Shown here piece by piece: positions 49,286 through 57,396 of a DNA stretch of 64,000 nt. The translations under genes were made by a program, and so were the position numbers. Within the stretch, counting starts at the first letter, position 1; the number at the start of each line of letters is the position of its first letter. This stretch comes from Haloechinothrix halophila YIM 93223. Lineage in GTDB: Bacteria > Actinomycetota > Actinomycetes > Mycobacteriales > Pseudonocardiaceae. The stretch lies in the NCBI RefSeq assembly GCF_000504245.1, contig NZ_KI632509.1, positions 805,723 to 869,722 on the forward strand. The letters run 5' to 3'. The notes beneath the pieces were generated by a model. That model worked only from the letters and a program-made list of their open reading frames with translations. It had not been told where the DNA came from and searched no databases.

Positions 49286-50554
49286 TTACGACGAACTCGC
49301 GGGCAGCGCGATCTCGCCCTTGACGGCGGCACTCGCGATGTCCGTGCGGTGATGCCCGCCGGGGAGACGCACCGATGCGAGTCGTTCGTACGTCTGCTCG
49401 CGGGCCGCCGCGAGGTCGCTACCGGTGCCAACGACGGCTAGCACCCGCCCGCCACTGGAGACAACGGCGCCGTCGTCGCGCCGTCGGGTGCCCGCGTGCA
49501 GCACCCCGGCGAGGTCGGCGCCGGTGATGACGTCGTCCACGCGCGGAATCCCCGGGTAGCCCTCCGCCGCGATCACGACGGTCACCGCCGCGCCGTCGGC
49601 CCACTCCAGCGGTGGCTGGTCGGCAAGCGTGCCGGTCGCCGTGGCGTGCAGCAGCGTCGCGAGCGGGCTGCGCAGCAACGCCAGCACCGCTTGGGTCTCC
49701 GGGTCGCCGAACCGGCAGTTGAACTCGACCACCTGCGGGCCGTCGCTGGTCAGCGCGAGGCCCGCGTAAAGCAGGCCGGAGTACGGCGTGCCCCGGTTGG
49801 CCAGCTCGTCGACGACCGGCTGCACGACGCGCGTCACGATGTCGTCCACAAGGTCGTCCGGCGCCCACGGCAGCGGGGCGTAGGCACCCATGCCGCCGGT
49901 GTTCGGGCCGGTGTCGCCGTCGCCGACCCGCTTGAAGTCCTGCGCGGGCAGCAGCGGTCGCACCGTGGTGCCGTCCACGAAGCAGAACAGCGACGCCTCC
50001 GGCCCGTCGAGGAAGCTCTCAAGCAACACGGGGTGGCCGCCGTCGAGCAGCGTCAGCGCGTGCTTGCGCGCCTCGTCGTAGTCGCCGGTGACGACGACGC
50101 CTTTGCCCGCGGCGAGCCCGTCGTCCTTGACCACCCAGGTCGGGCCGAACCGGGAGAGCGCGGCGTCCAGGTGCGCCGGGTTGTCCACGACTTCGGACGT
50201 CGCCGTCGGCACCCCGGCCGCAGCCATGACGTCTTTGGCGAACGCCTTCGAGCCTTCGATGCGTGCGGCGGCCTGCGATGGCCCGAAGCAGGCGATACCT
50301 GCCTTGCGGACGACGTCGGCGGCGCCTGCGACCAGCGGGGCCTCCGGGCCGATGACGACAAGGTCGGCCTGCCACCGCGTCGCGAGGGCCGCCACCGCAT
50401 CCGGATCCTTCACGTCGACGGCCTGCGACTCCGCCATTGCGGCCGTGCCCGCGTTGCCTGGCGCGCAGGCCAGCGCCGAGATCTGCGGGTCGGCGGACAG
50501 GGCAAGGACGATGGCATGCTCACGGGCTCCGGAGCCGATAACCAGGACGCGCAC
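49286..50554 (-). CDS. purD: phosphoribosylamine-glycine ligase
   Basis: 422-aa GAR synthetase, second step of purine synthesis, an ATP-grasp enzyme. It opens [15 protein letters not shown], with GPEAPLVAG near residue 70, the ATP-grasp block [15 protein letters not shown] near 140, [12 protein letters not shown] near 175, [12 protein letters not shown] near 215, and [17 protein letters not shown] near 290 (Mg2+ ligands). Length is normal. Separated from the T7SS operon by 84 nt and divergent from a lipoprotein gene. Confidence 0.97.
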   Translation of the reverse strand: MRVLVIGSGAREHAIVLALSADPQISALACAPGNAGTAAMAESQAVDVKDPDAVAALATRWQADLVVIGPEAPLVAGAADVVRKAGIACFGPSQAAARIEGSKAFAKDVMAAAGVPTATSEVVDNPAHLDAALSRFGPTWVVKDDGLAAGKGVVVTGDYDEARKHALTLLDGGHPVLLESFLDGPEASLFCFVDGTTVRPLLPAQDFKRVGDGDTGPNTGGMGAYAPLPWAPDDLVDDIVTRVVQPVVDELANRGTPYSGLLYAGLALTSDGPQVVEFNCRFGDPETQAVLALLRSPLATLLHATATGTLADQPPLEWADGAAVTVVIAAEGYPGIPRVDDVITGADLAGVLHAGTRRRDDGAVVSSGGRVLAVVGTGSDLAAAREQTYERLASVRLPGGHHRTDIASAAVKGEIALPASSS

Positions 50555-50683
50555 GGGTGCAGGGTAACGCCACCCGCACAGGGGCCGCTCGCCGCCGTGC
50601 CCGCGGTTGTGACCTGCGCCGTCGATCTATGCGGCCGGTCACGTCCACCTGCCAGGACGTGGTCCGCGTGCTACACAGATCGG

Positions 50684-51205
50684 GTGTCTACTTCTCCACG
50701 TGTGGTACTGACCGCGTTGCTGCTCACCGCGGCGGCGGCGCTCGCGAGCTGTGGTGACGACGAGGCTGGCGGCACGGAAGCGGCTAGTTCGGATGCGGCG
50801 GCGACGTCGGCCGCGCCGCCGACACCGGAGACGACGACCTCAGCGCCGCCCGAGCCGGAGCAGACCATCGTCGACGTGATCAACACCTTCCACAAGGCGG
50901 TCGACGCCGACAACGGCAAGCGGGCCTGTGCGCAGCTGACGTCCGAACTGCGGGGCGTCTACGCGCAGAACCCCGGTGCGAGCACCTGCCCCGGCGGAAT
51001 CAGCCAGCTGCACGACGAACTCGGCAAGACCAAGCTGTCGTCGTTGAAGTTCGCGCCCGCTGACGTCGATGTCACGAAGAAGGGGAAGGAAGCGGTCGTC
51101 AGCCACAAGCTGATCGCCAAGCGCAACGGCACCGATCCGGAAAAGACGAACTCCTACAACCTGGAGCGCGAGCGGGGCGGCTGGAAGATCTCCTACATCG
51201 GCTAG
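50684..51205 (+). CDS. small lipoprotein, about 173 aa
   Basis: Signal peptide with hydrophobic core (VVLTALLLTAAAALA) and lipobox L-A-S-C places the lipidated Cys near residue 22. A Thr/Ala/Pro-rich linker leads to an NTF2-like domain pattern (QTIVDVINTFHKAVDADNGKRACAQLTSE... ending YNLERERGGWKISYIG), common in actinobacterial extracytoplasmic lipoproteins. Start GTG 50684 has no strong ribosome-binding site. Role unknown; probably a cell-envelope binding or structural protein. Divergent from purD and convergent with the next gene. Confidence 0.8.
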   Translation: MSTSPRVVLTALLLTAAAALASCGDDEAGGTEAASSDAAATSAAPPTPETTTSAPPEPEQTIVDVINTFHKAVDADNGKRACAQLTSELRGVYAQNPGASTCPGGISQLHDELGKTKLSSLKFAPADVDVTKKGKEAVVSHKLIAKRNGTDPEKTNSYNLERERGGWKISYIG

Positions 51206-51277
51206 CGCTGCCGTCGAGGGCGTGCGGAAACCGCCTTCACCGCTAGGTACGGCGGACGTCGTTCAGCGCCTTGGTCG

Positions 51278-51814
51278 CTACTGCGCGGGCGGCAGTTCCG
51301 CCGCGAAAGCTTGGCTCGGCTGCTCGATGATCACTGAGGCGCCGTCGGGAGAGGTTCTCGCTCCGGTCAGCCGGGGCAAACTACCCAGCGAGAACGGGAA
51401 CGCGGCCAGGGGCAGCACGGCGAAAGCGGCGAAGGCTACGCCGCCCAGCCACTGCATGTCGTCGGCGACCGCAGCCACCACCAGTGAACCAACGAACGTC
51501 GCTAGCCCGCCGAAGAACATGACGGACGCGACAGCCAGCCACAGTGCCCTGCTTCTGGTGCACTTCCGGCAGAGTGGCCATCCCTTGACGTCCGCGGTGC
51601 GTACTTTCTTTCCATAATCACTGAGCCGCTCGCTCATGCCGATCACGTTCGACTGGAGGAGCGCCCGGTTTCCCTCGAGCTTCACCTTCGACTGGAGGAC
51701 GAAGTCCTGCTGTCGGACAGCGGGGAGGCCGTGTCGCGAGCAGTGGCGCGGCAAGTTGCCCGGCTGGCCAACGGTGTCGGCCGATAACGTGACGACACCA
51801 GGCAGACGCGACAC
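51278..51814 (-). CDS. hypothetical membrane protein with Cys-containing N-terminus
   Basis: About 178 aa from GTG 51814, which has GGGAG upstream; the frame continues upstream but is not protein-like. The N-terminal part has RHCSRHGLPAVRQQDFVLQSK and WPLCRKCTRSRALWL, where Cys and His residues may bind a metal. Two membrane helices follow (about 100-125 and 130-150), then a short cytoplasmic or outer tail. Similar small CxRHG...C-x2-C membrane proteins are common hypotheticals in Pseudonocardiaceae. Function unknown. Its upstream region contains repeat element A copy 2. Confidence 0.65.
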   Translation of the reverse strand: MSRLPGVVTLSADTVGQPGNLPRHCSRHGLPAVRQQDFVLQSKVKLEGNRALLQSNVIGMSERLSDYGKKVRTADVKGWPLCRKCTRSRALWLAVASVMFFGGLATFVGSLVVAAVADDMQWLGGVAFAAFAVLPLAAFPFSLGSLPRLTGARTSPDGASVIIEQPSQAFAAELPPAQ

Positions 51815-51883
51815 TGGATACTCCCGTGATTGACGAACTCGAACGGAACCCAGAGTGAACACGCGGTCGGCGTCCTCCGCCGG

Positions 51884-51966
51884 AGTTGATCTACTTCCTG
51901 CGCGCTGCGACCACATTGCGTCCGTTTCGTCCGGTTCTGCTGGTCACAGCGCGCAGGTAGTTGATC
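51884..51966. repeat. intergenic element A, copy 2 (right arm degraded)
   Basis: The left 21 bp (51884-51904) are identical to copy 1 at 3670-3690. The centre keeps GACCA, GTCCG, TTCGTCCGG and TCTGCTGGT in order. The right arm (51950-51966, CGCGCAGGTAGTTGATC) has lost about 4 nt relative to copy 1. It lies in the 197-nt gap between ino1 and the upstream hypothetical gene, in the same orientation as copy 1. Confidence 0.85.
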
Positions 51967-52011
51967 GATTTCGTCGTCCCTAGCGGGCCGCCCGCCAACG
52001 CCAGACGGCGC

Positions 52012-53106
52012 TTACTCCCCGTTGGTCTCGCCGGCGATGAACCGCTCGACGGCGTCGTGCGCCTCGGAGTCGTTGTACTGCACCGGCGGCGACTTCATGA
52101 AGTAGGACGATGCCGACAGGATCGGCCCGCCGATGCCGCGGTCCTTGGCGATCTTCGCGGCGCGCACCGCGTCGATGATGATGCCCGCCGAGTTGGGCGA
52201 GTCCCACACCTCGAGCTTGTACTCCAGGTTCAGCGGGGTGTCGCCGAAGGAGCGGCCCTCGAGCCGGACATAGGCCCACTTGCGATCGTCGAGCCACGGC
52301 ACGTAGTCCGACGGCCCGATGTGGACGTCGGCCTTGGCCATCTCGTGCGGGATCTGCGACGTCACCGACTGCGTCTTGGATGTCTTCTTCGACTGCAGTC
52401 TGGTGCGCTCCAGCATGTTCTGGAAGTCCATGTTGCCGCCGAAGTTGAGCTGGTAGGTGCGCTGCAACTCGACGCCACGGTCTTCGAACAGCTTCGCGAG
52501 CACACGGTGCGTTATCGTCGCGCCGACCTGCGACTTGATGTCGTCACCGACGATCGGCACGCCCGCGTCGGTGAACTTCTGCGCCCACTCCGGGTCGGAG
52601 GCGATGAACACCGGCAGCGCGTTGACGAACGCGACACCGGCGTCGATGGCGCACTGAGCGTAGAAGCGGTCCGCGTCTTCCGAGCCGACCGGCAGGTAGG
52701 ACACCAGCACGTCGGCGCCGGACTCGCGCAGCACGTTGACGACGTCGACAGGGGACTCGTCGGACTCGGTGATGGTGTCCAGGTAGTACTGGCCGAGCCC
52801 GTCATAGGTATGGCCGCGTTGCACGCTGACGCCTAGGGGTGGGACGTCGGCGATCTTGATGGTGTTGTTCTCGCTCGCCACGATCGCTTCCGACAAGTCA
52901 CGGCCGACCTTCTTCGCGTCGACGTCGAACGCGGCGACGAACTCCACATCGCGTACGTGGTAGCCACCGAATTGCACGTGCATCAGACCCGGCACGCGCG
53001 CGGTGGGATCGGCGTCACGGTAGTAGTGCACGCCTTGCACCAGGGAAGCCGCACAGTTTCCGACGCCAACGATGGCCACCTTCACAGTCTGGCCGTTTTC
53101 GCCCAT
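52012..53106 (-). CDS. ino1: inositol-3-phosphate synthase
   Basis: 364-aa NAD-dependent cyclase converting glucose-6-phosphate to myo-inositol-phosphate, the entry to phosphatidylinositol, mannosides and mycothiol in actinobacteria. [20 protein letters not shown] near residues 10-29 binds [35 protein letters not shown] near 145 and [15 protein letters not shown] near 195 are active-site blocks, with [12 protein letters not shown] near 225. ATG 53106 follows AAGGAGAAACC. Upstream lies a PadR regulator, the same pair as in M. tuberculosis (Rv0046c-Rv0047c), so PadR control is plausible. Confidence 0.96.
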   Translation of the reverse strand: MGENGQTVKVAIVGVGNCAASLVQGVHYYRDADPTARVPGLMHVQFGGYHVRDVEFVAAFDVDAKKVGRDLSEAIVASENNTIKIADVPPLGVSVQRGHTYDGLGQYYLDTITESDESPVDVVNVLRESGADVLVSYLPVGSEDADRFYAQCAIDAGVAFVNALPVFIASDPEWAQKFTDAGVPIVGDDIKSQVGATITHRVLAKLFEDRGVELQRTYQLNFGGNMDFQNMLERTRLQSKKTSKTQSVTSQIPHEMAKADVHIGPSDYVPWLDDRKWAYVRLEGRSFGDTPLNLEYKLEVWDSPNSAGIIIDAVRAAKIAKDRGIGGPILSASSYFMKSPPVQYNDSEAHDAVERFIAGETNGE

Positions 53107-53161
53107 GCCGGTTTCTCCTTCACTAGGTGTGTGATGTGTCGTGCTTGCCAGCGGCGCGGGG

Positions 53162-53716
53162 TCAGCCGTGCTGACCGCGCTGTTCCGCCTGTTCGTGTGC
53201 GATGAGCTCGTTGAGCCACCGCACTTCCCGTTCACTGCTCTCCAGCCCCAGCCGATGCAATTCCCTGGTGTAGCGGTCGATCCTCTCCTCGGCCCGTGCC
53301 AGCGCAGCCCGCAAGCCCTCGCGCCGCTCCTCGACTCGCCTACGACGCCCTTCGAGAATGCGCATCCTGACGTCGGCCGGGGTACGGGAGAAGAACGCGA
53401 GGTGGACGCCGAAACCCTCGTCGTCCCACGTCTGCGGGCCGGCGTCACCGAGTAGTTCGCCGAACCGCTCTTTGCCTTCCGCGGTGAGCTTGTACACCCG
53501 CCGCGCCTTCCGGCCCCAGGCCCGGTTCTCGTGGTCGGTCGCCGTACCCGGCTCCTCCGCGATCAGCCCAGCGCGCTGCAGCCTGCGAAGGGTCGGATAC
53601 ACCGAGCCGTAGGAGAACGTCCGGAACATCCCCAACGTGTCGTGCAGGCGTTTGCGCAGCTCATAGCCGTGCATGGGTGCCTCGTGCAGCAGCCCGAGGA
53701 TCGCGAACTCCAGCAT
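53162..53716 (-). CDS. PadR family transcriptional regulator
   Basis: 184-aa regulator with a winged helix beginning [29 protein letters not shown] and [22 protein letters not shown] (about residues 1-50), then the typical [14 protein letters not shown] wing. A long helical C-terminal dimerisation domain (about 100-184) is rich in Arg and Glu. It lies 55 nt upstream of ino1 on the same strand. Likely a repressor responding to an unknown ligand, possibly controlling inositol synthesis; that is inference from conserved pairing. Confidence 0.93.
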   Translation of the reverse strand: MLEFAILGLLHEAPMHGYELRKRLHDTLGMFRTFSYGSVYPTLRRLQRAGLIAEEPGTATDHENRAWGRKARRVYKLTAEGKERFGELLGDAGPQTWDDEGFGVHLAFFSRTPADVRMRILEGRRRRVEERREGLRAALARAEERIDRYTRELHRLGLESSEREVRWLNELIAHEQAEQRGQHG

Positions 53717-53832
53717 TAGGCACCTCCTTCGCCTGCTCGGACACCGGTGATGGCCGTCCGTTCCATCGGTGCAATCTACCGAGCCACTATATCGCGCCGA
53801 TACATCGAGTGCAGCATCACGAGCCGCACTGT

Positions 53833-53935
53833 GTGGTGAATGACGCGTTCATGCGATGACAGCGGTACTCACGGCATTCAACGCAGTGAAGGCGTCATTC
53901 GCCGCGCCCACCGCGGGGAAAGCGTCATTCACCAC
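53833..53935. repeat. intergenic element C (14-bp perfect inverted ends)
   Basis: GTGGTGAATGACGC (53833-53846) and its exact reverse complement (53922-53935) bound a 103-nt unit. An additional internal copy GAAGGCGTCATTCGCC lies at 53888-53903. The right end with its inner flank (53916-53933) is identical to 35974-35991 on the other strand. It lies between the divergent padR and DUF5318 genes. Confidence 0.8.
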
Positions 53936-53981
53936 ACCGCGATCCGCACTCCGAACCTGTGGTGAACCTGCCGAGGGCACG

Positions 53982-53987
53982 TAGGCT
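53982..53987 (+). promoter_or_regulatory. candidate -10 element (TAGGCT), leaderless DUF5318 gene
   Basis: TAGGCT ends 6 nt before GTG 53994 and no ribosome-binding site lies between. The transcript probably starts at the GTG. Confidence 0.5.
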
Positions 53988-53993
53988 GTTCTC

Positions 53994-54413
53994 GTGCGAA
54001 ACCAGCGGCAGATCGTCGACTACGCCCTGCGGCGCAGGGCGTTGCTCGCGCGGTGGCGCGCAGGGCACGTCTCCACCGACGACATCTGCGACGCGAATCC
54101 GTACCTCACTCAGGCGGCGCGTTATCATGGTGAGTCCGTCGAACACCCGTGTCCGGTGTGCGCCAAGCAGCGAATCGCCCTGGTCGCGTGGGTCTTTGGC
54201 GATGAGCTGCAGCATGCGTCCGGTTCCGCGCGCAAGCCGGATGAGCTCGAACGGATGGCCAACCTGTTCGCCGAGTTCACCGTCTATGTAGTCGAGGTGT
54301 GCCTGGCGTGCCGCTGGAACCATCTCGCGCTTTCCTACGTTGTCGGGACCGGCGAGCCAGGAACGCGCGCCCCCGCTCCTCGCACCCGACCCCGGAAGTC
54401 CGCCACCCCGTGA
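53994..54413 (+). CDS. DUF5318 family protein
   Basis: 139-aa soluble protein found upstream of ponA in many actinobacteria (M. tuberculosis Rv0049 position). The N-terminus reads like a helical DNA- or RNA-contacting segment (QRQIVDYALRRRALLARWRAG). Two Cys-x2-Cys pairs, CPVCAKQR near residue 57 and CLACRWNHL near 104, plus His residues suggest a zinc-binding site. The C-terminal tail is Pro/Arg-rich. The biochemical role is unknown. Start GTG 53994 fits a leaderless transcript. 84 nt before ponA. Confidence 0.9.
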   Translation: MRNQRQIVDYALRRRALLARWRAGHVSTDDICDANPYLTQAARYHGESVEHPCPVCAKQRIALVAWVFGDELQHASGSARKPDELERMANLFAEFTVYVVEVCLACRWNHLALSYVVGTGEPGTRAPAPRTRPRKSATP

Positions 54414-54497
54414 CGATCACCAAACCCCCGTTTGTGAGTCCCCCGTGCCGCCATGGAGTCGGGGTGTGCTGACAATGTTCACCCTGGAGACTGATTC

Positions 54498-57326
54498 GTG
54501 ACAGACGACAGCAGCTCAGGACGGCGATTCATGGACGGCGACGCGAACTGGCCTGGTAGTGACCAGGACCGTGGCCCGAGTCCGCGCAGGTCAGGCGACG
54601 ACCCGCGCTGGCCGGCCGGTGCGGAGCAGGGCAGGCGGCGGGCACCGCAGCAGGGGCCAGGCGGCGAGCGCCCGCAGCGTCCGTCGGGCCAGAACCGTCC
54701 CGCTCGCGATCCGCGTCAGCCGCAGGGGCCGTCGGCGAGTGTGCCGCCGGATGGCCGTGCCCGCCCACGCAGGACACCCCCACCCGCGGGCGGTCCCGCC
54801 CCAGGCGGCCCAGCCCAGGGAGGCGCGCCAGGACAGCCACCAGCGGGTCGTCAGCCGGGCCCGCCGCCAGGCGGAATGCCTCCAGGACGGCCGCCAGGAC
54901 CACCTCCAGGACCACCTCCAGGACCACCTCCAGGTGGCCCGCCGCCCGGTGCCCCACCGCAGGGACGTCCGCCCGGTGGCCAGCCGCAGGACGACATCTA
55001 CGCGACCGAGATGTTCTCCCCGCTGAGCAGGGGCTCTGACACCGAGCCGCCGGAACCGGAGCTGCTGACGCACCGACCTGCTGGCGACCCGATGTGGCAC
55101 GACCCCGCTGCCGACGAGCGGATGACCGGGGTCGTCGCCAACTACGAGCAAGAGCCGGACTTGCCCGGCGACCCACACGAGGACGACGTCGACGACGGCC
55201 TCACCGCGAAGCAGAAAAGGTGGCGGCTTATTCGCAGGATCGGATACGGCGCGGTGACGGCGTTCGTGCTGATCCCGATCGCGGTCTTCACCGTGCTCTA
55301 CTTCGTCCTCGATGTGCCGTCGCCGTATGAGGTCGCCGCGTCGCAGAACAAGACCGTCACGTACATGTACTCCAACGGCGGCGTGATGGCCAAGGATATG
55401 CAGGACGGCAACCGCGTCCTGCTCGAACCGGACCAGGTTCCCGACAAGGTCAAGCACGCCGTCTACGCCGCGGAGGACGAGAGCTTCGAGACCAACGCCG
55501 GTTTCGACGTCATGGGCATCCTCCGCGCCGTCAAGAACCAGCTCACCGGCGGTGTCGGTGGTGGCTCGACGATCACCCAGCAGTACGTCAAGAAGGCCAC
55601 CGAGAACGAGGAGTACAGCATCGAGCGTAAGGCGACCGAGATCGTCAAGGCGTTCAAGATGAGCAACCAGCTCAGCAAGTCGGAGATCATCACCGCCTAC
55701 CTGAACACGATCTACTTCGGTCGGGGCGCGTACGGCATCCAGGCCGCGTCGCAGGCGTACTTCGGCAAGGACGTTGGCAAGCTGAGCCCGGCGGAGGCGG
55801 CGTACCTCGCCGGCATCATCCAGGCGCCGAGCAGGGGCGACAACCTGGAGTACGCCGAGCGCCGCTGGAACTACGTGATGGACCAGATGGTCGAGAACAA
55901 CTGGTTGCCGTCGTCCGAGCGGTCCGCCGCCACGTTCCCGAAGCCGGTCAACGAGAAGAAGACCCAATCGCGCGGGTTCGATGGCTCGCGGCGTCACCTC
56001 AAGGCCGCCATCTCCTCCGAACTGGATTCGCTCGGCTACTCCGAGGAGCAGGTCCGTACGGCGGGCTACACGATCCACACCACCGTCAACAAGCGGGCAC
56101 AGCGCATCGCGGAACAAGTGGTGCGGGACGTGATGAAGGGCCAGCCGAAGAAGCTGCACGAGGCGTTCGTCGCCGTCGACCCGGCATCGGGCGGCGTCAT
56201 GGCCTACTACGGCGGTCCCTACGACGAGACGGACTACGTCAACTGGGCGAGCAAAGGCAGAAACCCCGGCTCGACCATGAAGGCGTTCGACTTTCTCGCG
56301 CTGCTTAAGCAGGGCGAGAAGGGGCCGTACGCGACCTACGACGGCACGTCGCCGCGTAAGTTTGGCGACGTCGTCGTCAAGAACGCCGGTGACGACCAGT
56401 GCCCGGACTGCACCGTGATGGAAGCGATGAAGCGCTCCATCAACACCGTGTTCTACGACATGGTCGCCAACGACGTCGGCCCGCGCGCCGTCGCCAAGGC
56501 GGTGCGGGAAGCCGGGGTGAGCGACGACTCGTCCGTCAGCGACCTGGACACCAACATCGCCATCGGTGGTGGTGACAACAAGATCACCCCACAGGACCTC
56601 GCGTCCGCGTACGCGACGTTCGCCGCCGACGGAGTGCAGCGGAAGTCGCACCTGGTCAGCAAGATCACCACGCCGGACGGCGACGTCATCTACCAGGCGG
56701 ATCGCAAGGGCCGCCCTGCGTTCTCCCCCGACAAGGAGAAAAGCAAGCAGATCGCTGGCAACGTCACGATGACGCTGGAGCCCGTGCTGGCCCACTCGCA
56801 GTTGCGCTGCGCCGATGGCCGCGACTGCGCTGGCAAGACCGGTACACACGAGGCGCCAGGCCACCCTGGCCAGAACTCGCAGGCGTGGATGGTCGGCTAC
56901 TCGCGGCAGATCGCGGCGGCCGCGTGGGTCGGCGACAAGGCGCTCGGGCCGATCAAGGACGCCAACGGCGCGCCGATCTACGGGTCCTCGTTGCCCGGCC
57001 CGATTTGGCAACGGTTCATGAACCTCTACCACGAGGGGCTGCCGCAGGAGCCGTTCCCCGAGGTCGAGGTGATGGGCGAGCCGCCGCCACCACCGCCGGA
57101 GCCGGAACCCGAACCGGAGCCGACCGAGACTCCGAGCGAGGAACCGACGGAATCCGAGCGGCCGGAGCCGGAGCCGTCTGGCAGGCCGGAGGAGACCACC
57201 ACGACGACGCCGCCGACGACGACCGAAGAGGACGACGGTGGCAGCATCTTCCCGGGCAATGGCAACGGCAGACCAACGGAAGACGAGCAGACGACTGAGG
57301 AAGAGACGCAGCAGGACGACGGCTGA
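54498..57326 (+). CDS. ponA: bifunctional class A penicillin-binding protein (transglycosylase/transpeptidase)
   Basis: 942-aa peptidoglycan polymerase of the inner membrane. Residues 1 to about 240 are a Pro/Gly/Gln/Arg-rich cytoplasmic region, unusually long, followed by one membrane helix (about 250-272). The GT51 domain (about 300-490) has AEDESFETNAGFD with the catalytic Glu, GGSTITQQYVKKA and KAFKMSNQLSKSEIITAYLN. The transpeptidase domain has S-T-M-K in NPGSTMKAFDF near 594, S-x-N in RSINTVFY near 650 and KTGTHE near 778. The last ~90 residues are Pro/Glu/Thr-rich and lie outside. GTG 54498 follows CTGGAGA. Confidence 0.96.
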   Translation: MTDDSSSGRRFMDGDANWPGSDQDRGPSPRRSGDDPRWPAGAEQGRRRAPQQGPGGERPQRPSGQNRPARDPRQPQGPSASVPPDGRARPRRTPPPAGGPAPGGPAQGGAPGQPPAGRQPGPPPGGMPPGRPPGPPPGPPPGPPPGGPPPGAPPQGRPPGGQPQDDIYATEMFSPLSRGSDTEPPEPELLTHRPAGDPMWHDPAADERMTGVVANYEQEPDLPGDPHEDDVDDGLTAKQKRWRLIRRIGYGAVTAFVLIPIAVFTVLYFVLDVPSPYEVAASQNKTVTYMYSNGGVMAKDMQDGNRVLLEPDQVPDKVKHAVYAAEDESFETNAGFDVMGILRAVKNQLTGGVGGGSTITQQYVKKATENEEYSIERKATEIVKAFKMSNQLSKSEIITAYLNTIYFGRGAYGIQAASQAYFGKDVGKLSPAEAAYLAGIIQAPSRGDNLEYAERRWNYVMDQMVENNWLPSSERSAATFPKPVNEKKTQSRGFDGSRRHLKAAISSELDSLGYSEEQVRTAGYTIHTTVNKRAQRIAEQVVRDVMKGQPKKLHEAFVAVDPASGGVMAYYGGPYDETDYVNWASKGRNPGSTMKAFDFLALLKQGEKGPYATYDGTSPRKFGDVVVKNAGDDQCPDCTVMEAMKRSINTVFYDMVANDVGPRAVAKAVREAGVSDDSSVSDLDTNIAIGGGDNKITPQDLASAYATFAADGVQRKSHLVSKITTPDGDVIYQADRKGRPAFSPDKEKSKQIAGNVTMTLEPVLAHSQLRCADGRDCAGKTGTHEAPGHPGQNSQAWMVGYSRQIAAAAWVGDKALGPIKDANGAPIYGSSLPGPIWQRFMNLYHEGLPQEPFPEVEVMGEPPPPPPEPEPEPEPTETPSEEPTESERPEPEPSGRPEETTTTTPPTTTEEDDGGSIFPGNGNGRPTEDEQTTEEETQQDDG
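54894..54935 (+). repeat. 12-nt tandem repeat within ponA
   Basis: CCAGGACCACCT is repeated three times in register (54894, 54906, 54918) with a partial fourth, encoding Pro-Gly-Pro-Pro units of the cytoplasmic tail. Length is likely variable between strains. Confidence 0.85.
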
Positions 57327-57396
57327 CGTCATCGGGTGCGGGTCGGTGGGTGTCCGGCTCGCACCCGGCTCACCTGTCGTGCGGTAACTTCCTGAC

